Shown here: positions 27,303-35,932 of the stretch, in pieces
Layout: the number at the start of each line of letters is the position of its first letter
How positions within the stretch are numbered: position 1 is the stretch's first letter
Assembly (NCBI RefSeq): GCF_001552075.1
Contig: NZ_BCQM01000002.1
Span: 310,001-374,000 of the forward strand
Origin: Arthrobacter luteolus NBRC 107841
Lineage (GTDB): Bacteria; Actinomycetota; Actinomycetes; Actinomycetales; Micrococcaceae
Direction of reading: 5' to 3'
Length of the DNA: 64,000 bases
Made by a program: the position numbers and the translations under genes
Notes under the pieces: generated by a model
What the model saw: only the letters and a program-made list of their open reading frames with translations
Databases searched by the model: none
What the model was told of the DNA's origin: nothing

Positions 27303-28604
27303 TTAGTATCCGTGGAGCAGGCGGGAGAGGACCCGGGTGCCGAACTTCAGTGAATCCACTGGGACCCGCTCGTCGACGCCGTGGAACATGCCGGTGAAAT
27401 CCAGGTCCTCCGGCAGGCGGAGCGGGGCGAAACCGTAGCCGGTGATACCCAGCCGGCTCAGGGACTTGTTATCAGTTCCGCCGGACAGCGTATAGGGCAG
27501 GACCGGGGCCCCGGGGTCTTCGGCCTGCAGTGCACTGACCATGCTGTCCACCAGGTTCCCGGCAAACGGCACCTCCAGGGACACATCGCGGTGTTCGTAG
27601 CTGATGTCGATTCCGTCGCCGGCCAGGCCCCGGATCACCTCGAGCAGGTGTTCCTCCTGGCCGGGAAGGGTCCGGGCGTCGATGAACGCCTCGGCCGTGC
27701 CCGGGATGACGTTGTGCTTGTAGCCTGCGGAGAGCAGGGTCGGATTGGCGGTGTTCTGGAGAGTGGCTCCAACAAAACGCGCCACCGTCCCAAGTTCCGC
27801 AAGAAGTTTCTCCGGATTGTCCGGATCGAATTCCACTCCCGTGAGTTCCGTAACCCCGTCCAGGAAGGCCCGGGTGGTGTCAGTGAGCTCGATCGGCCAC
27901 TGGTGCGCGCCGATACGCGAGACAGCACCGGCCAGCCGGGTCACCGCGTTGTCGGTATTGATCTGGGAGCCATGGCCGGCCCGGCCGTGGGCGCGCAGGC
28001 GAAGCCAGGAGATGCCCTTCTCCGCGGTCTGCAGGAGGTAGGTGCGGCGTCCGCCGATGGTGGCGGAGAATCCCCCCACTTCCGAGATCGCTTCGGTGGC
28101 ACCTTCGAAGAGCTCGGGCCGGTTCTCAACCGCCCAGCCGGCGCCGTAGCTTCCACCGGCCTCCTCGTCCGCGAAGAAAGCGAAAATGATGTCGCGCTGC
28201 GGCCGGGTTCCGGTGCGCGCCATATCCCGCATCACGGAAAGGATCATGGCGTCCATGTCCTTCATGTCAACCGCGCCGCGGCCCCAGATCAGCCCGTCCT
28301 GTTCTTCCCCGCTGAAGGGATCCACGCTCCAGTCCTGCTTCTGCGCGGGAACGACGTCCAGGTGGCCGTGGACCACGAGGGCCGGCAGTGAGGGATCGGT
28401 GCCTTCCATGCGCGTCACCACGGAGGCGCGGCCCGGGGCGGATTCGAAGAGATCCGGTTCGAGGCCGGCTTCCGCGATGAGGCCGGCGGTGTATTCGGCC
28501 GCCAGGCGCTCCCCCGGCCCGCTGCCGTCTCCATAATTGGAGGTATCGATCCGGATGAGGTCCTGGCAGATGCGGGTGACTTCGTCTTCGGCGCGGATAG
28601 TCAT
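27303..28604 (-). CDS. M20/M25/M40 family metallopeptidase
   Basis: 433 residues. The zinc motifs are ALVVHGHLDVVPA (His/Asp), IWGRGAVDMKD (bridging Asp), FFADEEAGG (general-base Glu followed by metal Glu) and a C-terminal His in the AEAFIDARTLPG...SGGTDNKSL region. A dimerisation domain is inserted at about residues 190-310. It probably releases amino acids from dipeptides or N-acyl amino acids in the cytoplasm. An AAGGAGAG site precedes the ATG. An M20 member also lies in the corresponding M. tuberculosis region (Rv2141c). Confidence 0.92.
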   Translation of the reverse strand: MTIRAEDEVTRICQDLIRIDTSNYGDGSGPGERLAAEYTAGLIAEAGLEPDLFESAPGRASVVTRMEGTDPSLPALVVHGHLDVVPAQKQDWSVDPFSGEEQDGLIWGRGAVDMKDMDAMILSVMRDMARTGTRPQRDIIFAFFADEEAGGSYGAGWAVENRPELFEGATEAISEVGGFSATIGGRRTYLLQTAEKGISWLRLRAHGRAGHGSQINTDNAVTRLAGAVSRIGAHQWPIELTDTTRAFLDGVTELTGVEFDPDNPEKLLAELGTVARFVGATLQNTANPTLLSAGYKHNVIPGTAEAFIDARTLPGQEEHLLEVIRGLAGDGIDISYEHRDVSLEVPFAGNLVDSMVSALQAEDPGAPVLPYTLSGGTDNKSLSRLGITGYGFAPLRLPEDLDFTGMFHGVDERVPVDSLKFGTRVLSRLLHGY

Positions 28605-28798
28605 GCAGGTCTCTCCTTGATCGCGGGTTTAGGGCCAGCCTAGCCACTTGCCGGCCCAGCGTCCCGGCGTTCTTAGCGCGGTGACATCTGCCGTGCGGCG
28701 TAAATGGGCCGATTCGTACTTCGTGCCAAAACCGTGTTAGAGTTTTTCCCGTTGCAAACGAAGAAACGGAATAAAAACCGATCTTCGGAAGACACCCT

Positions 28799-28882
28799 GC
28801 GCGGGTGGCGGAATGGCAGACGCGCTAGCTTGAGGTGCTAGTCCTCTTATTGAGGGTGGGGGTTCAAGTCCCCCTCCGCGCA
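28799..28882 (+). tRNA. tRNA-Leu, anticodon GAG
   Basis: An 84-nt gene. The acceptor stem GCGCGGG (28799-28805) pairs with TCCGCGC (28875-28881), closing with a G-T pair; the discriminator is A28882. The anticodon stem CTAGC/GCTAG encloses TTGAGGT, giving anticodon GAG (reads CUC and CUU). A long variable arm (CCTCTTATTGAGGG region) marks it as class II. The T-arm is GGGGG-TTCAAGT-CCCCC. CCA is not encoded. It stands alone, with its own terminator. Confidence 0.97.
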
Positions 28883-28905
28883 CAGTGGAGATACCCACAG
28901 CAAAG

Positions 28906-28950
28906 ATCCTCCCGGATTCCTTATGGAAACCGGGAGGATTTTTTGTTTTG
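28906..28950 (+). terminator. Terminator of tRNA-Leu
   Basis: A 10-bp stem (28906-28915 with 28930-28939) topped by a second TTCC/GGAA stem and followed by TTTTTT-G-TTTT. A classical rho-independent terminator 23 nt after the tRNA. Confidence 0.92.
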
Positions 28951-29053
28951 AGGTTTTCCGCGGCCGGTGTGTTCTTTATCTCAACGCCAGTCTCACCGGC
29001 GTGAGAAGTGCTGACCCTGTCACGGCCGCCGGGCCACCGGGTACGCTCGCATC

Positions 29054-30379
29054 ATGGACGGCAGCGGGCTCCTGAACGTGATCCTGGTGCTCTTCTTTGT
29101 CCTGCTGGGCGGAGTGTTTGCCGGTGCGGAAATGGCGCTCGTGTCGCTGCGTGAGGGACAGATCCTGCGGATAGAGAGCTCCGGAAAGCGCGGTGCGAAA
29201 ACGGCGCAGCTGGCCCGGAACCCGAACTTGTTCCTGTCCGCCATCCAGATCGGCGTCACCCTTTCCGGGTTTTTCTCCGCTGCCTACGGGGCATCTGCCC
29301 TGGCACCGGCTGCCGCGCCGGTCCTGGAAAGCTGGGGGCTGAGCCCCGCCGCGGCCCAGAGCACGGCATTCATTGCGATGACGCTGGTGGTCGCGTACCT
29401 GTCCCTGGTGTTCTCCGAGCTGGTGCCCAAACGGCTCGCCATGCAGAACGCCGAAGCCTTCACCCGCATCCTGTCTCCTCCCCTGGCCGGTTTCGCCACC
29501 CTGATGCGCCCGGTGATCCGCCTGCTGTCCGTCTCCACCAACACCGTGGTGCGGCTGCTGGGAGCAGACCCGAACCTCAAGAACATGCCCATTTCACAGC
29601 AGGAACTCCTGGAAATGGTGAAGTCCAGCCCGGTGCTTGCCGATGAAAGCCGGAGCATCCTGGCTGATGTTTTTGGTGCCGGTCAGCGCCTGCTGCAGGA
29701 GGTGATGCGGCCGCGTCCCCAGGTGGAATTCCTGCCGGCCTCACTCACCCTGGCCGAAGCCGGGCGCAGGGTGCACGTGCTGCCCTATTCCCGGTATCCG
29801 GTGACCGGGGAGTCCACCGACGACATCCTCGGTTTCGTCCATGTGCGGGACCTTCTCGGCCGGAGTCCGGAGTCTGCTGCAGACGTGCTGGTGGGCGGCA
29901 TTGTCCGGCCTATCCTGTTCCTGCCCGGCACAGCCACGGTGCTGCCCACGCTTTCACGGATGCGGCGGGGAAAAAGCCATATCGCCGTCGTTGTGGACGA
30001 ATACGGCGGCACCGACGGGATCGTGACGCTTGAGGACCTGGTGGAGGAGCTGGTCGGAGAGATTTACGACGAGTATGACACCGGCCGGGATCCGGAGGAC
30101 AGGCACCTGCTGGTGGAGGGCGAGCTGATGGTCGACGGCGGCCTCATCCTCCAGGAGTTCGCCCGCCTCACCGGCATGGAGCTGCCCGAGGGCCAGTATG
30201 AGACGGTGGCCGGCTACATCCTTGACCGGCTGGGACGAATGGCGGTGCCCGGGGACACCGTATCCGCGCCCGGCGGCCGGCTGCGGGTGACCGACGTCGA
30301 CCATCATCGGATCCGTGCCGTGCGCGTGATCCCGGGGCCGCCGGTTGCTGACCGGAGCACCGGCGGCGCGGAAATCTGA
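29054..30379 (+). CDS. CNNM/CorC-type hemolysin-family membrane protein
   Basis: 441 residues in the order DUF21/CNNM transmembrane domain (about 1-190; FAGAEMALVSLREGQI, SAIQIGVTLSGFFSAAYGA, VFSELVPKRLAMQNAE), paired CBS domains (about 205-335; EVMRPRPQVEFLPA, HIAVVVDEYGGTDGIVTLEDLVEELVGEI) and a C-terminal CorC/HlyC domain (about 350-425). Bacterial CNNM/CorC homologs transport Mg2+; the name hemolysin is historical. The CBS domains may bind Mg-ATP. It is 73 bp upstream of the APC permease gene on the same strand. Confidence 0.93.
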   Translation: MDGSGLLNVILVLFFVLLGGVFAGAEMALVSLREGQILRIESSGKRGAKTAQLARNPNLFLSAIQIGVTLSGFFSAAYGASALAPAAAPVLESWGLSPAAAQSTAFIAMTLVVAYLSLVFSELVPKRLAMQNAEAFTRILSPPLAGFATLMRPVIRLLSVSTNTVVRLLGADPNLKNMPISQQELLEMVKSSPVLADESRSILADVFGAGQRLLQEVMRPRPQVEFLPASLTLAEAGRRVHVLPYSRYPVTGESTDDILGFVHVRDLLGRSPESAADVLVGGIVRPILFLPGTATVLPTLSRMRRGKSHIAVVVDEYGGTDGIVTLEDLVEELVGEIYDEYDTGRDPEDRHLLVEGELMVDGGLILQEFARLTGMELPEGQYETVAGYILDRLGRMAVPGDTVSAPGGRLRVTDVDHHRIRAVRVIPGPPVADRSTGGAEI

Positions 30380-30452
30380 ATCTGCCGGTCCGCCGGATGA
30401 ATGCCCTCAGGTCCATTGCAGCCTGCTGGGCGCGGGGCGGAGAATACCGGGC

Positions 30453-31922
30453 ATGAGTCTTCCCAGCCCCGGCGAGGAAACAGCGGCCGGCAGCGCGCCG
30501 CAGAGCAGCACCGGCCCTGCCCTGAAACGGGTCATGGGGAGCAAGCTGCTGCTGCTGTTCATCATCGGCGATGTGCTGGGAACAGGCGTCTACGCCCTCA
30601 CCGGGCAGATCGCCGGCGAGATCGGCGGCGCCGCCTGGGCGCCAATCCTGATCGCGTTCATCGTTGCAACGGTCACGGCGCTGTCCTATCTGGAACTTGT
30701 GACGAAGTACCCGCAGGCCGCCGGCGCTGCCCTTTACACGCACAAGGCCTTCGGCATCCACTTTGTCACCTTCCTGGTGACGTTCGCCGTCCTGTGCTCG
30801 GGGATCACCTCAGCCTCCACAGCGTCGAAGTTCCTGGCAGAGAACTTCCTGGTCGGCTTCGACCTGGGCTGGGGGCAGTTCGGGGTCACCGTGGTGGCCG
30901 TGAGCTTTGTGCTGCTCCTGGCCGCGGTCAACCTGCGCGGTGTCGGCGAGAGCATCAAGTTCAATGTCTTCCTGACCGTGGTGGAGCTGACCGGACTGCT
31001 GATCGTCATCGGCATCGGTTTCTGGGCCATGGGGCAGGGCAACGTGGACTTCTCCCGGGTGATGGTCTTCGAAACCGAAGAGGGGAAATCTGTCTTCCTT
31101 GCCCTGACCGCGGCCACCTCCCTGGCGTTCTTCTCCATGGTCGGCTTCGAGGATTCGGTCAACATGGCGGAGGAAACCCGGGACCCGGCCCGCATCTTCC
31201 CGAAGGTTATGCTCACCGGACTCGGCATCACCGTCCTCATCTACGTCCTGGTGTCCGTCGCTGCCGTGGCCGTTGTGCCCGTCGGTCAGCTGTCTGAGAG
31301 CCAGACGCCCCTGCTCGAAGTCGTGCAGACGGGTGCCCCCGGATTCCCGATCGACGTTGTGTACCCGTTCCTGTCCATTTTTGCCGTCGCCAACACGGCG
31401 CTGATCAACATGCTGATGGCCAGCCGCCTGCTCTACGGCATGGCCCGCCAGGAGGTCCTGCCCCGGCCCCTGGCCCTGGTCCTGCCGGGGCGCCGCACCC
31501 CGTGGGCCGCGATCATCTTCACCACGGCCATCGCAGTGGGCCTGATCATTGTGGTCACCAATGTGATGGGCCCGCAGACTGTTTCTGCCCTCGGCGGGAC
31601 CACCGCCCTGCTGCTCCTGTGCGTCTTCACGGTGGTCAACATCGCCTGCATCGTCCTGCGCCGGCATCCGCCGGATCCACAGCCCGGCGAGGAGGAAGGC
31701 CACCCGCGCAAGACCTTCCGCTCCCCCGGAATTACCCCCTGGTTCGGAGCCCTGAGCTGCGCCTTCCTCGTTGGCCCCTGGGCCCAGGACCCCATTGAAT
31801 ACCGGATTGCCGGGATCCTGCTCGCCGTCGGCGTGGTGCTGTGGTTTTTCACCTGGCTCTGGAACCGGGCGGTCAAGGCCAAGCGCACACGCTTCACAGA
31901 TCCGGAGGAACTCCATGGCTAG
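30453..31922 (+). CDS. APC superfamily amino acid permease
   Basis: 489 residues, about 12 membrane helices. The first helix carries the unwound substrate motif LGTGVYALTGQIAG, and helix 6 has FSMVGFEDSVNMAEETRDPARIFPK. This is the cationic/neutral amino acid APC branch; the substrate is unknown. I chose the ATG at 30453 (GGAG about 10 nt upstream), which gives a short cytosolic N-terminus; longer in-frame codons upstream look non-coding. Its last eight bases overlap the start of the universal stress protein gene, so the two are probably cotranslated. Confidence 0.92.
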   Translation: MSLPSPGEETAAGSAPQSSTGPALKRVMGSKLLLLFIIGDVLGTGVYALTGQIAGEIGGAAWAPILIAFIVATVTALSYLELVTKYPQAAGAALYTHKAFGIHFVTFLVTFAVLCSGITSASTASKFLAENFLVGFDLGWGQFGVTVVAVSFVLLLAAVNLRGVGESIKFNVFLTVVELTGLLIVIGIGFWAMGQGNVDFSRVMVFETEEGKSVFLALTAATSLAFFSMVGFEDSVNMAEETRDPARIFPKVMLTGLGITVLIYVLVSVAAVAVVPVGQLSESQTPLLEVVQTGAPGFPIDVVYPFLSIFAVANTALINMLMASRLLYGMARQEVLPRPLALVLPGRRTPWAAIIFTTAIAVGLIIVVTNVMGPQTVSALGGTTALLLLCVFTVVNIACIVLRRHPPDPQPGEEEGHPRKTFRSPGITPWFGALSCAFLVGPWAQDPIEYRIAGILLAVGVVLWFFTWLWNRAVKAKRTRFTDPEELHG

Positions 31923-32325
31923 CGTCATCGTCGGGTACGTGCCCGGGCCCGAAGGTGAGGCGGCGCTGACCCACGCGCGGGCGGAAGCCGCCGTTGAACG
32001 GGACCTGCTGGTGATCGTCAACGTCCGCACCACAGGCCGCGGGCTGGGGCACGGTCACGCCCACGGCGAGGATGCCGCTGACGACCTCGACGCGATCGCG
32101 GCGGAGCTGCAGGCAGACGGCCAGCCCTTCGAGATAGCCCACCCCGAGGGGGACTTTGACCCGGCGGATGAGATCCTCTCCGCGGCGGAGCGGTATTCCG
32201 GCAGACTGATCGTTGTAGGGATCCGGCACCGGACTCCGGTCGGCAAACTCATCCTCGGAAGCACCGCCCAGCGGGTGCTGCTCGAAGCTGGCTGCCCGGT
32301 TCTCAGTGTTAAGGCGGGGCAATAG
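31915..32325 (+). CDS. Universal stress protein (UspA family)
   Basis: A 136-residue single Usp domain: VIVGYVPGPEGEAAL at the N-terminus and the ATP-loop-like VVGIRHRTPVGKLILGSTAQRVLLEAGCPVLSV at the C-terminus. A His-rich loop (GHGHAHGE) occupies residues 42-49. Usp proteins bind ATP/AMP and often modulate a neighbouring transporter. The ATG overlaps the permease reading frame by 8 bp, so a role in regulating that permease is a reasonable inference. Confidence 0.92.
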   Translation: MASVIVGYVPGPEGEAALTHARAEAAVERDLLVIVNVRTTGRGLGHGHAHGEDAADDLDAIAAELQADGQPFEIAHPEGDFDPADEILSAAERYSGRLIVVGIRHRTPVGKLILGSTAQRVLLEAGCPVLSVKAGQ

Positions 32326-32354
32326 GGTTGTAGGGCACTAAGGTTGTGGCGGGT

Positions 32355-32411
32355 CAGTGCACCAGCGGGGCAGCGGGGGCAGTACTCCAGCGGGGCAGTA
32401 CTCCAGCGGGG
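32355..32411 (+). repeat. Degenerate 16-bp direct repeats
   Basis: Three copies of a 16-mer: CAGTGCACCAGCGGGG (32355-32370), then CAGTACTCCAGCGGGG twice in tandem (32380-32395, 32396-32411), with a 9-bp partial copy (CAGCGGGGG) between the first and second. They fill most of the 99-bp gap between the convergent usp and kynU genes. I see no hairpin terminator here. Confidence 0.85.
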
Positions 32412-32424
32412 GCAGTGCGCCGGC

Positions 32425-33657
32425 CTACCTGCTGCCCTCAAGTTCCTCCGCAATCGCCTCGATGCCCGTCCATGTCTCCGCGAACGACGTCGACAGCGGT
32501 GAGAGGCCCAGCCGGATGCCGTCCGGGTTGCGGTAGTCCGGGATGATGCCGCGCTGCCACAGCCGTGCGGTGATGTCCTTGAACGCCGGATGGTCGATGG
32601 TGATGTGGCTGCCCCTGCTCGCCGGGTCCCGCGGGGACGCGAGCACAACACCGTACCGGGCCAGGACCTCGTCCACAGCTTCGACGGCGAAGGCCGTCAG
32701 GGCTACGGACTTTGCCCGCACAGCCTGGATCCCCACGCGGGCGATGAGGCTTGCCATGTCCTGCATGGCGAGCATCCCCAGGATGGGTGGGGTTCCGGAG
32801 ACCACCCGCGCAATACCGGCAGCCGGCACGTACTCAGCCCCCATGGCGAAGGGGTCACCGGCACCCAGCCACCCCTGGATCGGCTGCGTAAAAGTCTCCT
32901 GGTGCCGGCGGGCAACGTAGGCCCAGGCGGGCGCGCCGGGGCCGCCGTTGAGGTATTTATAGCTGCAGCCCGCCGCGTAGTCCACATTCCAGGCATCCAG
33001 TTCCGCCGGCACCGAGCCGGCCGAATGGCACAGGTCCCACAGCACCCGTCCGCCTGCCGCGTGGACCAGTCCGGTGATCGCCGGAACATCGGCGATAAAC
33101 CCGGAACGGTAGGCCACATGGCTCAGCACCACCAGGGCGGTCCGGGGTCCGACGGCGGCCGCAACCGCTTCGGGCGACACACCGCCGTCGTAAGCCGCAT
33201 CCACCCAGCGCAGGGTCAGCCCGCACTCGCGGGCGATGCCGTCCATCACATACCGGTCGGTGGGAAAGTTGTCCCGGTCCAGTACGATCTCCGTGCGCCC
33301 GGTCCCTGCGGCAACGGCGGCGCGGGCCAGCTTGTACAGCAGGACCGTGGTTGAGTCGGCGACGATGCACTGACCCGGAGCCGCGCCCAGGACGCTGGCC
33401 CCGAGCTGGTCGCCGACCGCCGCGGGCAGGCCCAGCCAGCCCTCGTCCCATCCGCGGATCAACCGGCCGCCCCACGCCTCACTGATGAACTCGGCCATCC
33501 GGTCCAGTGTTGCCGCCAGCGGCCGGCCCAGGGAGTTGCCGTCCAGGTAGGCACTGACACCGGGATCATTGTGCCCGATGAACAGTTCACGCAGGCCGGC
33601 CAGTGGATCTGCGGCGTCGAGTTCCTTGGCGCGGTTCAGGAAGGTGGAGGCTGTCAT
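32425..33657 (-). CDS. kynU: Kynureninase
   Basis: 410 residues, fold type I PLP enzyme. YLDGNSLG at residues 37-44, VLDRDNFPTDRYV, LSHVAYRSGF, WDLCHSAG and the PLP lysine in CSYKYLNGGPG (Lys234) match kynureninase. It cleaves kynurenine or 3-hydroxykynurenine to anthranilate or 3-hydroxyanthranilate and alanine. No other kynurenine-pathway gene is in the window. It ends 99 bp from the convergent usp gene and begins 18 bp after the MaoC gene's stop. Confidence 0.94.
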   Translation of the reverse strand: MTASTFLNRAKELDAADPLAGLRELFIGHNDPGVSAYLDGNSLGRPLAATLDRMAEFISEAWGGRLIRGWDEGWLGLPAAVGDQLGASVLGAAPGQCIVADSTTVLLYKLARAAVAAGTGRTEIVLDRDNFPTDRYVMDGIARECGLTLRWVDAAYDGGVSPEAVAAAVGPRTALVVLSHVAYRSGFIADVPAITGLVHAAGGRVLWDLCHSAGSVPAELDAWNVDYAAGCSYKYLNGGPGAPAWAYVARRHQETFTQPIQGWLGAGDPFAMGAEYVPAAGIARVVSGTPPILGMLAMQDMASLIARVGIQAVRAKSVALTAFAVEAVDEVLARYGVVLASPRDPASRGSHITIDHPAFKDITARLWQRGIIPDYRNPDGIRLGLSPLSTSFAETWTGIEAIAEELEGSR

Positions 33658-33675
33658 GGCCCGAAGGCTAGCAGC

Positions 33676-34593
33676 CTAAACGCCGGTCGATCCTCCCGCC
33701 GCACCCAGCGGACGCGCGGCTCCGTGGAAATGACGGCGGCGGGTCCGCTGGTTCCAGCCGGTGAACGTGGTTTCCCCGCGCTCCCCCGGTGATCCGGCGT
33801 CTGAAATCCGCAGGCTGACCGTCGCTGGGAGGAACACCGGAGACTCGAAGTCAATCTCCCATTCGAACGGTTCCTGCACTGCCGGCCCCGTCTCCGCGAC
33901 CACCCGGGAGGCGAGGTACATCCCGTGGGCGATCGAGCGTTTCATGCCCAGCGCCTTGGCGGACAGGCTGCTGAGATGGATGGGGTTGAAGTCGCCGGAG
34001 ACCCTGGCATAGTTCCGCCCGGCATCCGCACCGAGCCGCCACTGCGCCGTGGGCAGCGGCGGAACGAAGTCGGCCCGTTCCGCGCCGCGGGCCGGACGGT
34101 CGAGCCGGGGAAGGAACACGCCCTTCGCGAGGTACGTGGACCTCCCGGTCCAAACCAGTTCCGTCCCGGACCGGACTTCGGCGACCAGCTCAACCCGGGT
34201 TCCGGCACGGTGGCCGGCCAGGTTTTCCGCCCATGCCGTCACGGACAGCGGTTCCGTGTAGTGGATCGGCCGCAGGTGCCGGACCTCGTTGCGCAGATGC
34301 ACCATTCCCAGCAGCGGCAGCGGGAAGTCCTCCCGCGCCATGACACTCATGGCCACCGGGAACGCGAACGTGTGGACGTATCCGGAGGGAAGGGTGTCCT
34401 GCGCGTTGTGCATGACCAGCCGCTGGAAGTCCGTCAGCTTTGCCAGGTCCACCCGGGCCTGCGGCACGGAGTGCCGCGCCGCAGGAAGCTCGTCCGTGGA
34501 CGGCGGCGACAGCCTGCTGCGGGCAGCGTTGCCCACGGCGGCGAGGTACAGCCGTCCGAGGGCCGGGATTTCCTCCAGTTCCTGCACGCTCAT
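33676..34593 (-). CDS. MaoC/HtdX-type (R)-specific enoyl-CoA hydratase
   Basis: 305 residues, a double hotdog protein. The C-terminal hotdog has the hydratase-2 motif YARVSGDFNPIHLSSLSAKALG with catalytic Asp201 and His206 (and Asn203), followed by IAHGMYLASRVV. It should hydrate trans-2-enoyl-CoA to (3R)-3-hydroxyacyl-CoA. The family size and neighbours match HtdX (Rv0241c) next to fabG4 in M. tuberculosis. The ATG overlaps the stop of the FabG4-type gene by 4 bp. Confidence 0.9.
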   Translation of the reverse strand: MSVQELEEIPALGRLYLAAVGNAARSRLSPPSTDELPAARHSVPQARVDLAKLTDFQRLVMHNAQDTLPSGYVHTFAFPVAMSVMAREDFPLPLLGMVHLRNEVRHLRPIHYTEPLSVTAWAENLAGHRAGTRVELVAEVRSGTELVWTGRSTYLAKGVFLPRLDRPARGAERADFVPPLPTAQWRLGADAGRNYARVSGDFNPIHLSSLSAKALGMKRSIAHGMYLASRVVAETGPAVQEPFEWEIDFESPVFLPATVSLRISDAGSPGERGETTFTGWNQRTRRRHFHGAARPLGAAGGSTGV

Positions 34594-35930
34594 GCGCCCA
34601 CCATATTCTGGCCGCAGACCCGCAGGACAGTGCCGTTGATACCGGCGGCCGCATCCGAGGCCAGGAAGGCGATGGTTTCAGCGACGTCCAGGGGAAGCCC
34701 GCCCTGCTGCAGGCTGGAGAGCCGGCGGGCGACCTGCCGGGTCAGGGCAGGCATCCGGGCAGTCATGTCTGTTTCGATGAAGCCCGGCGCCACGGCGTTG
34801 ATTGATCCGCCCCGCGGAGCCAGCAGCGGTGCGGTGGCCTGGACCATGCCGATGATCCCGGCCTTCGACGCGGCGTAGTTGGTTTGCCCACGGTTCCCCG
34901 CGATGCCGCTGGTTGAGGCCAGGGAGACAATCCGGCCGCTCCGGCTGAAAGTCTCCGAGGCCAGGAAGCGCTCGTTCATCTTCAGCTGGGAGGAAATGTT
35001 GACGGCCAGTACCGAATCCCAGCGGGAGGAGTCCATGTTGGCGAGCAGCTTGTCCCGGGTAATGCCGGCATTGTGGATCACAATGTCCAGGTGCCCGTAG
35101 CGGTCCGCCGCGTGCTGCAGGATCCGGTCCGCGGCGTCATCCCGGGTGATGTCAACCTGCAGGGCCGTTCCGCCGATTTCGTTGGCCACGGCAGCAAGCT
35201 GCTCCCCGGCGGCGGGAACGTCAACCACAATCACCGTGGCGCCTTCGCGGTGCAGCACCCGGGCGATCGAAGCGCCGATTCCACGGGCTGCCCCGGTAAC
35301 GACGGCGGTTTTCCCGGCCAGCGAGGCCGTCCAGTCCGCCGGCAGCTCACCGGAGGCAGAACCGACGGTGATGAACTGGCCGTTGACGTAGGCGCTGCGG
35401 CCGGAGAGCAGGAAGTGCAGGGCGGCGGCCACGGATGGTGCGCCGGCGTCCGTGCCGTTGGCCAGCACGATGCCGTTGGCGGTGGCGCCTCCCCGCAGTT
35501 CATGGGCGAGGGACCGGAGGGTCCCGTCGATGCCCTGCCGGACTGCGGCGGCTGCCGGGTCCCCGGCTTCGGCGGCCGGACGGGAAACGGTGATGATCCG
35601 CCCGCCGGGGGCCAGATCCCGCAGGCTCGCACCGGCGTCGAGCACGACGGCGGAGAGGTCCTCCGGAGCGAGGGCCTCGTCCAGAACCAGGAGGATGGCG
35701 CCCAGGCGTTCCTTCGGAGTGGCATGCCGGCGCACATCCTGCTGCCAGGAAAGCAGCGTGGACGCCAGCACATCCGCCGACTCTCCCTTGCCCAGCAGCA
35801 GCACAGGGCCGGGGACCAGCGGTTTGGCAGGATCAAAGCGCCGCAGCACGGCCGGCCGGGGCAGGCCGAGTTTTTTGGCGATTTCCTTGGTGAAGCCGGA
35901 ATTTACAAGGTTCAGATAGGCATCGGTCAT
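34590..35930 (-). CDS. fabG4: FabG4-type high-molecular-weight 3-ketoacyl reductase / (3R)-hydroxyacyl-CoA dehydrogenase
   Basis: 446 residues. An N-terminal non-catalytic flavodoxin-like domain (about 1-195) is followed by a classical SDR domain with TGAARGIG (212-219), HNAG (286-289), Ser339, Tyr352 and Lys356 in the NYAASK motif. M. tuberculosis FabG4 (Rv0242c, 454 residues) has this architecture and prefers NADH and CoA-linked substrates. In this operon it most likely oxidises or reduces (3R)-hydroxyacyl-CoA/3-ketoacyl-CoA. It lies 2 bp after fadA2 and overlaps the MaoC gene by 4 bp. Confidence 0.93.
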   Translation of the reverse strand: MTDAYLNLVNSGFTKEIAKKLGLPRPAVLRRFDPAKPLVPGPVLLLGKGESADVLASTLLSWQQDVRRHATPKERLGAILLVLDEALAPEDLSAVVLDAGASLRDLAPGGRIITVSRPAAEAGDPAAAAVRQGIDGTLRSLAHELRGGATANGIVLANGTDAGAPSVAAALHFLLSGRSAYVNGQFITVGSASGELPADWTASLAGKTAVVTGAARGIGASIARVLHREGATVIVVDVPAAGEQLAAVANEIGGTALQVDITRDDAADRILQHAADRYGHLDIVIHNAGITRDKLLANMDSSRWDSVLAVNISSQLKMNERFLASETFSRSGRIVSLASTSGIAGNRGQTNYAASKAGIIGMVQATAPLLAPRGGSINAVAPGFIETDMTARMPALTRQVARRLSSLQQGGLPLDVAETIAFLASDAAAGINGTVLRVCGQNMVGA

Positions 35931-35932
35931 GA

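Noticed and set aside
26312-27397. 361-codon plus-strand frame opposite the acyl-CoA dehydrogenase
   Set aside because: Antisense shadow of a well-supported gene; no motifs and no ribosome binding site.
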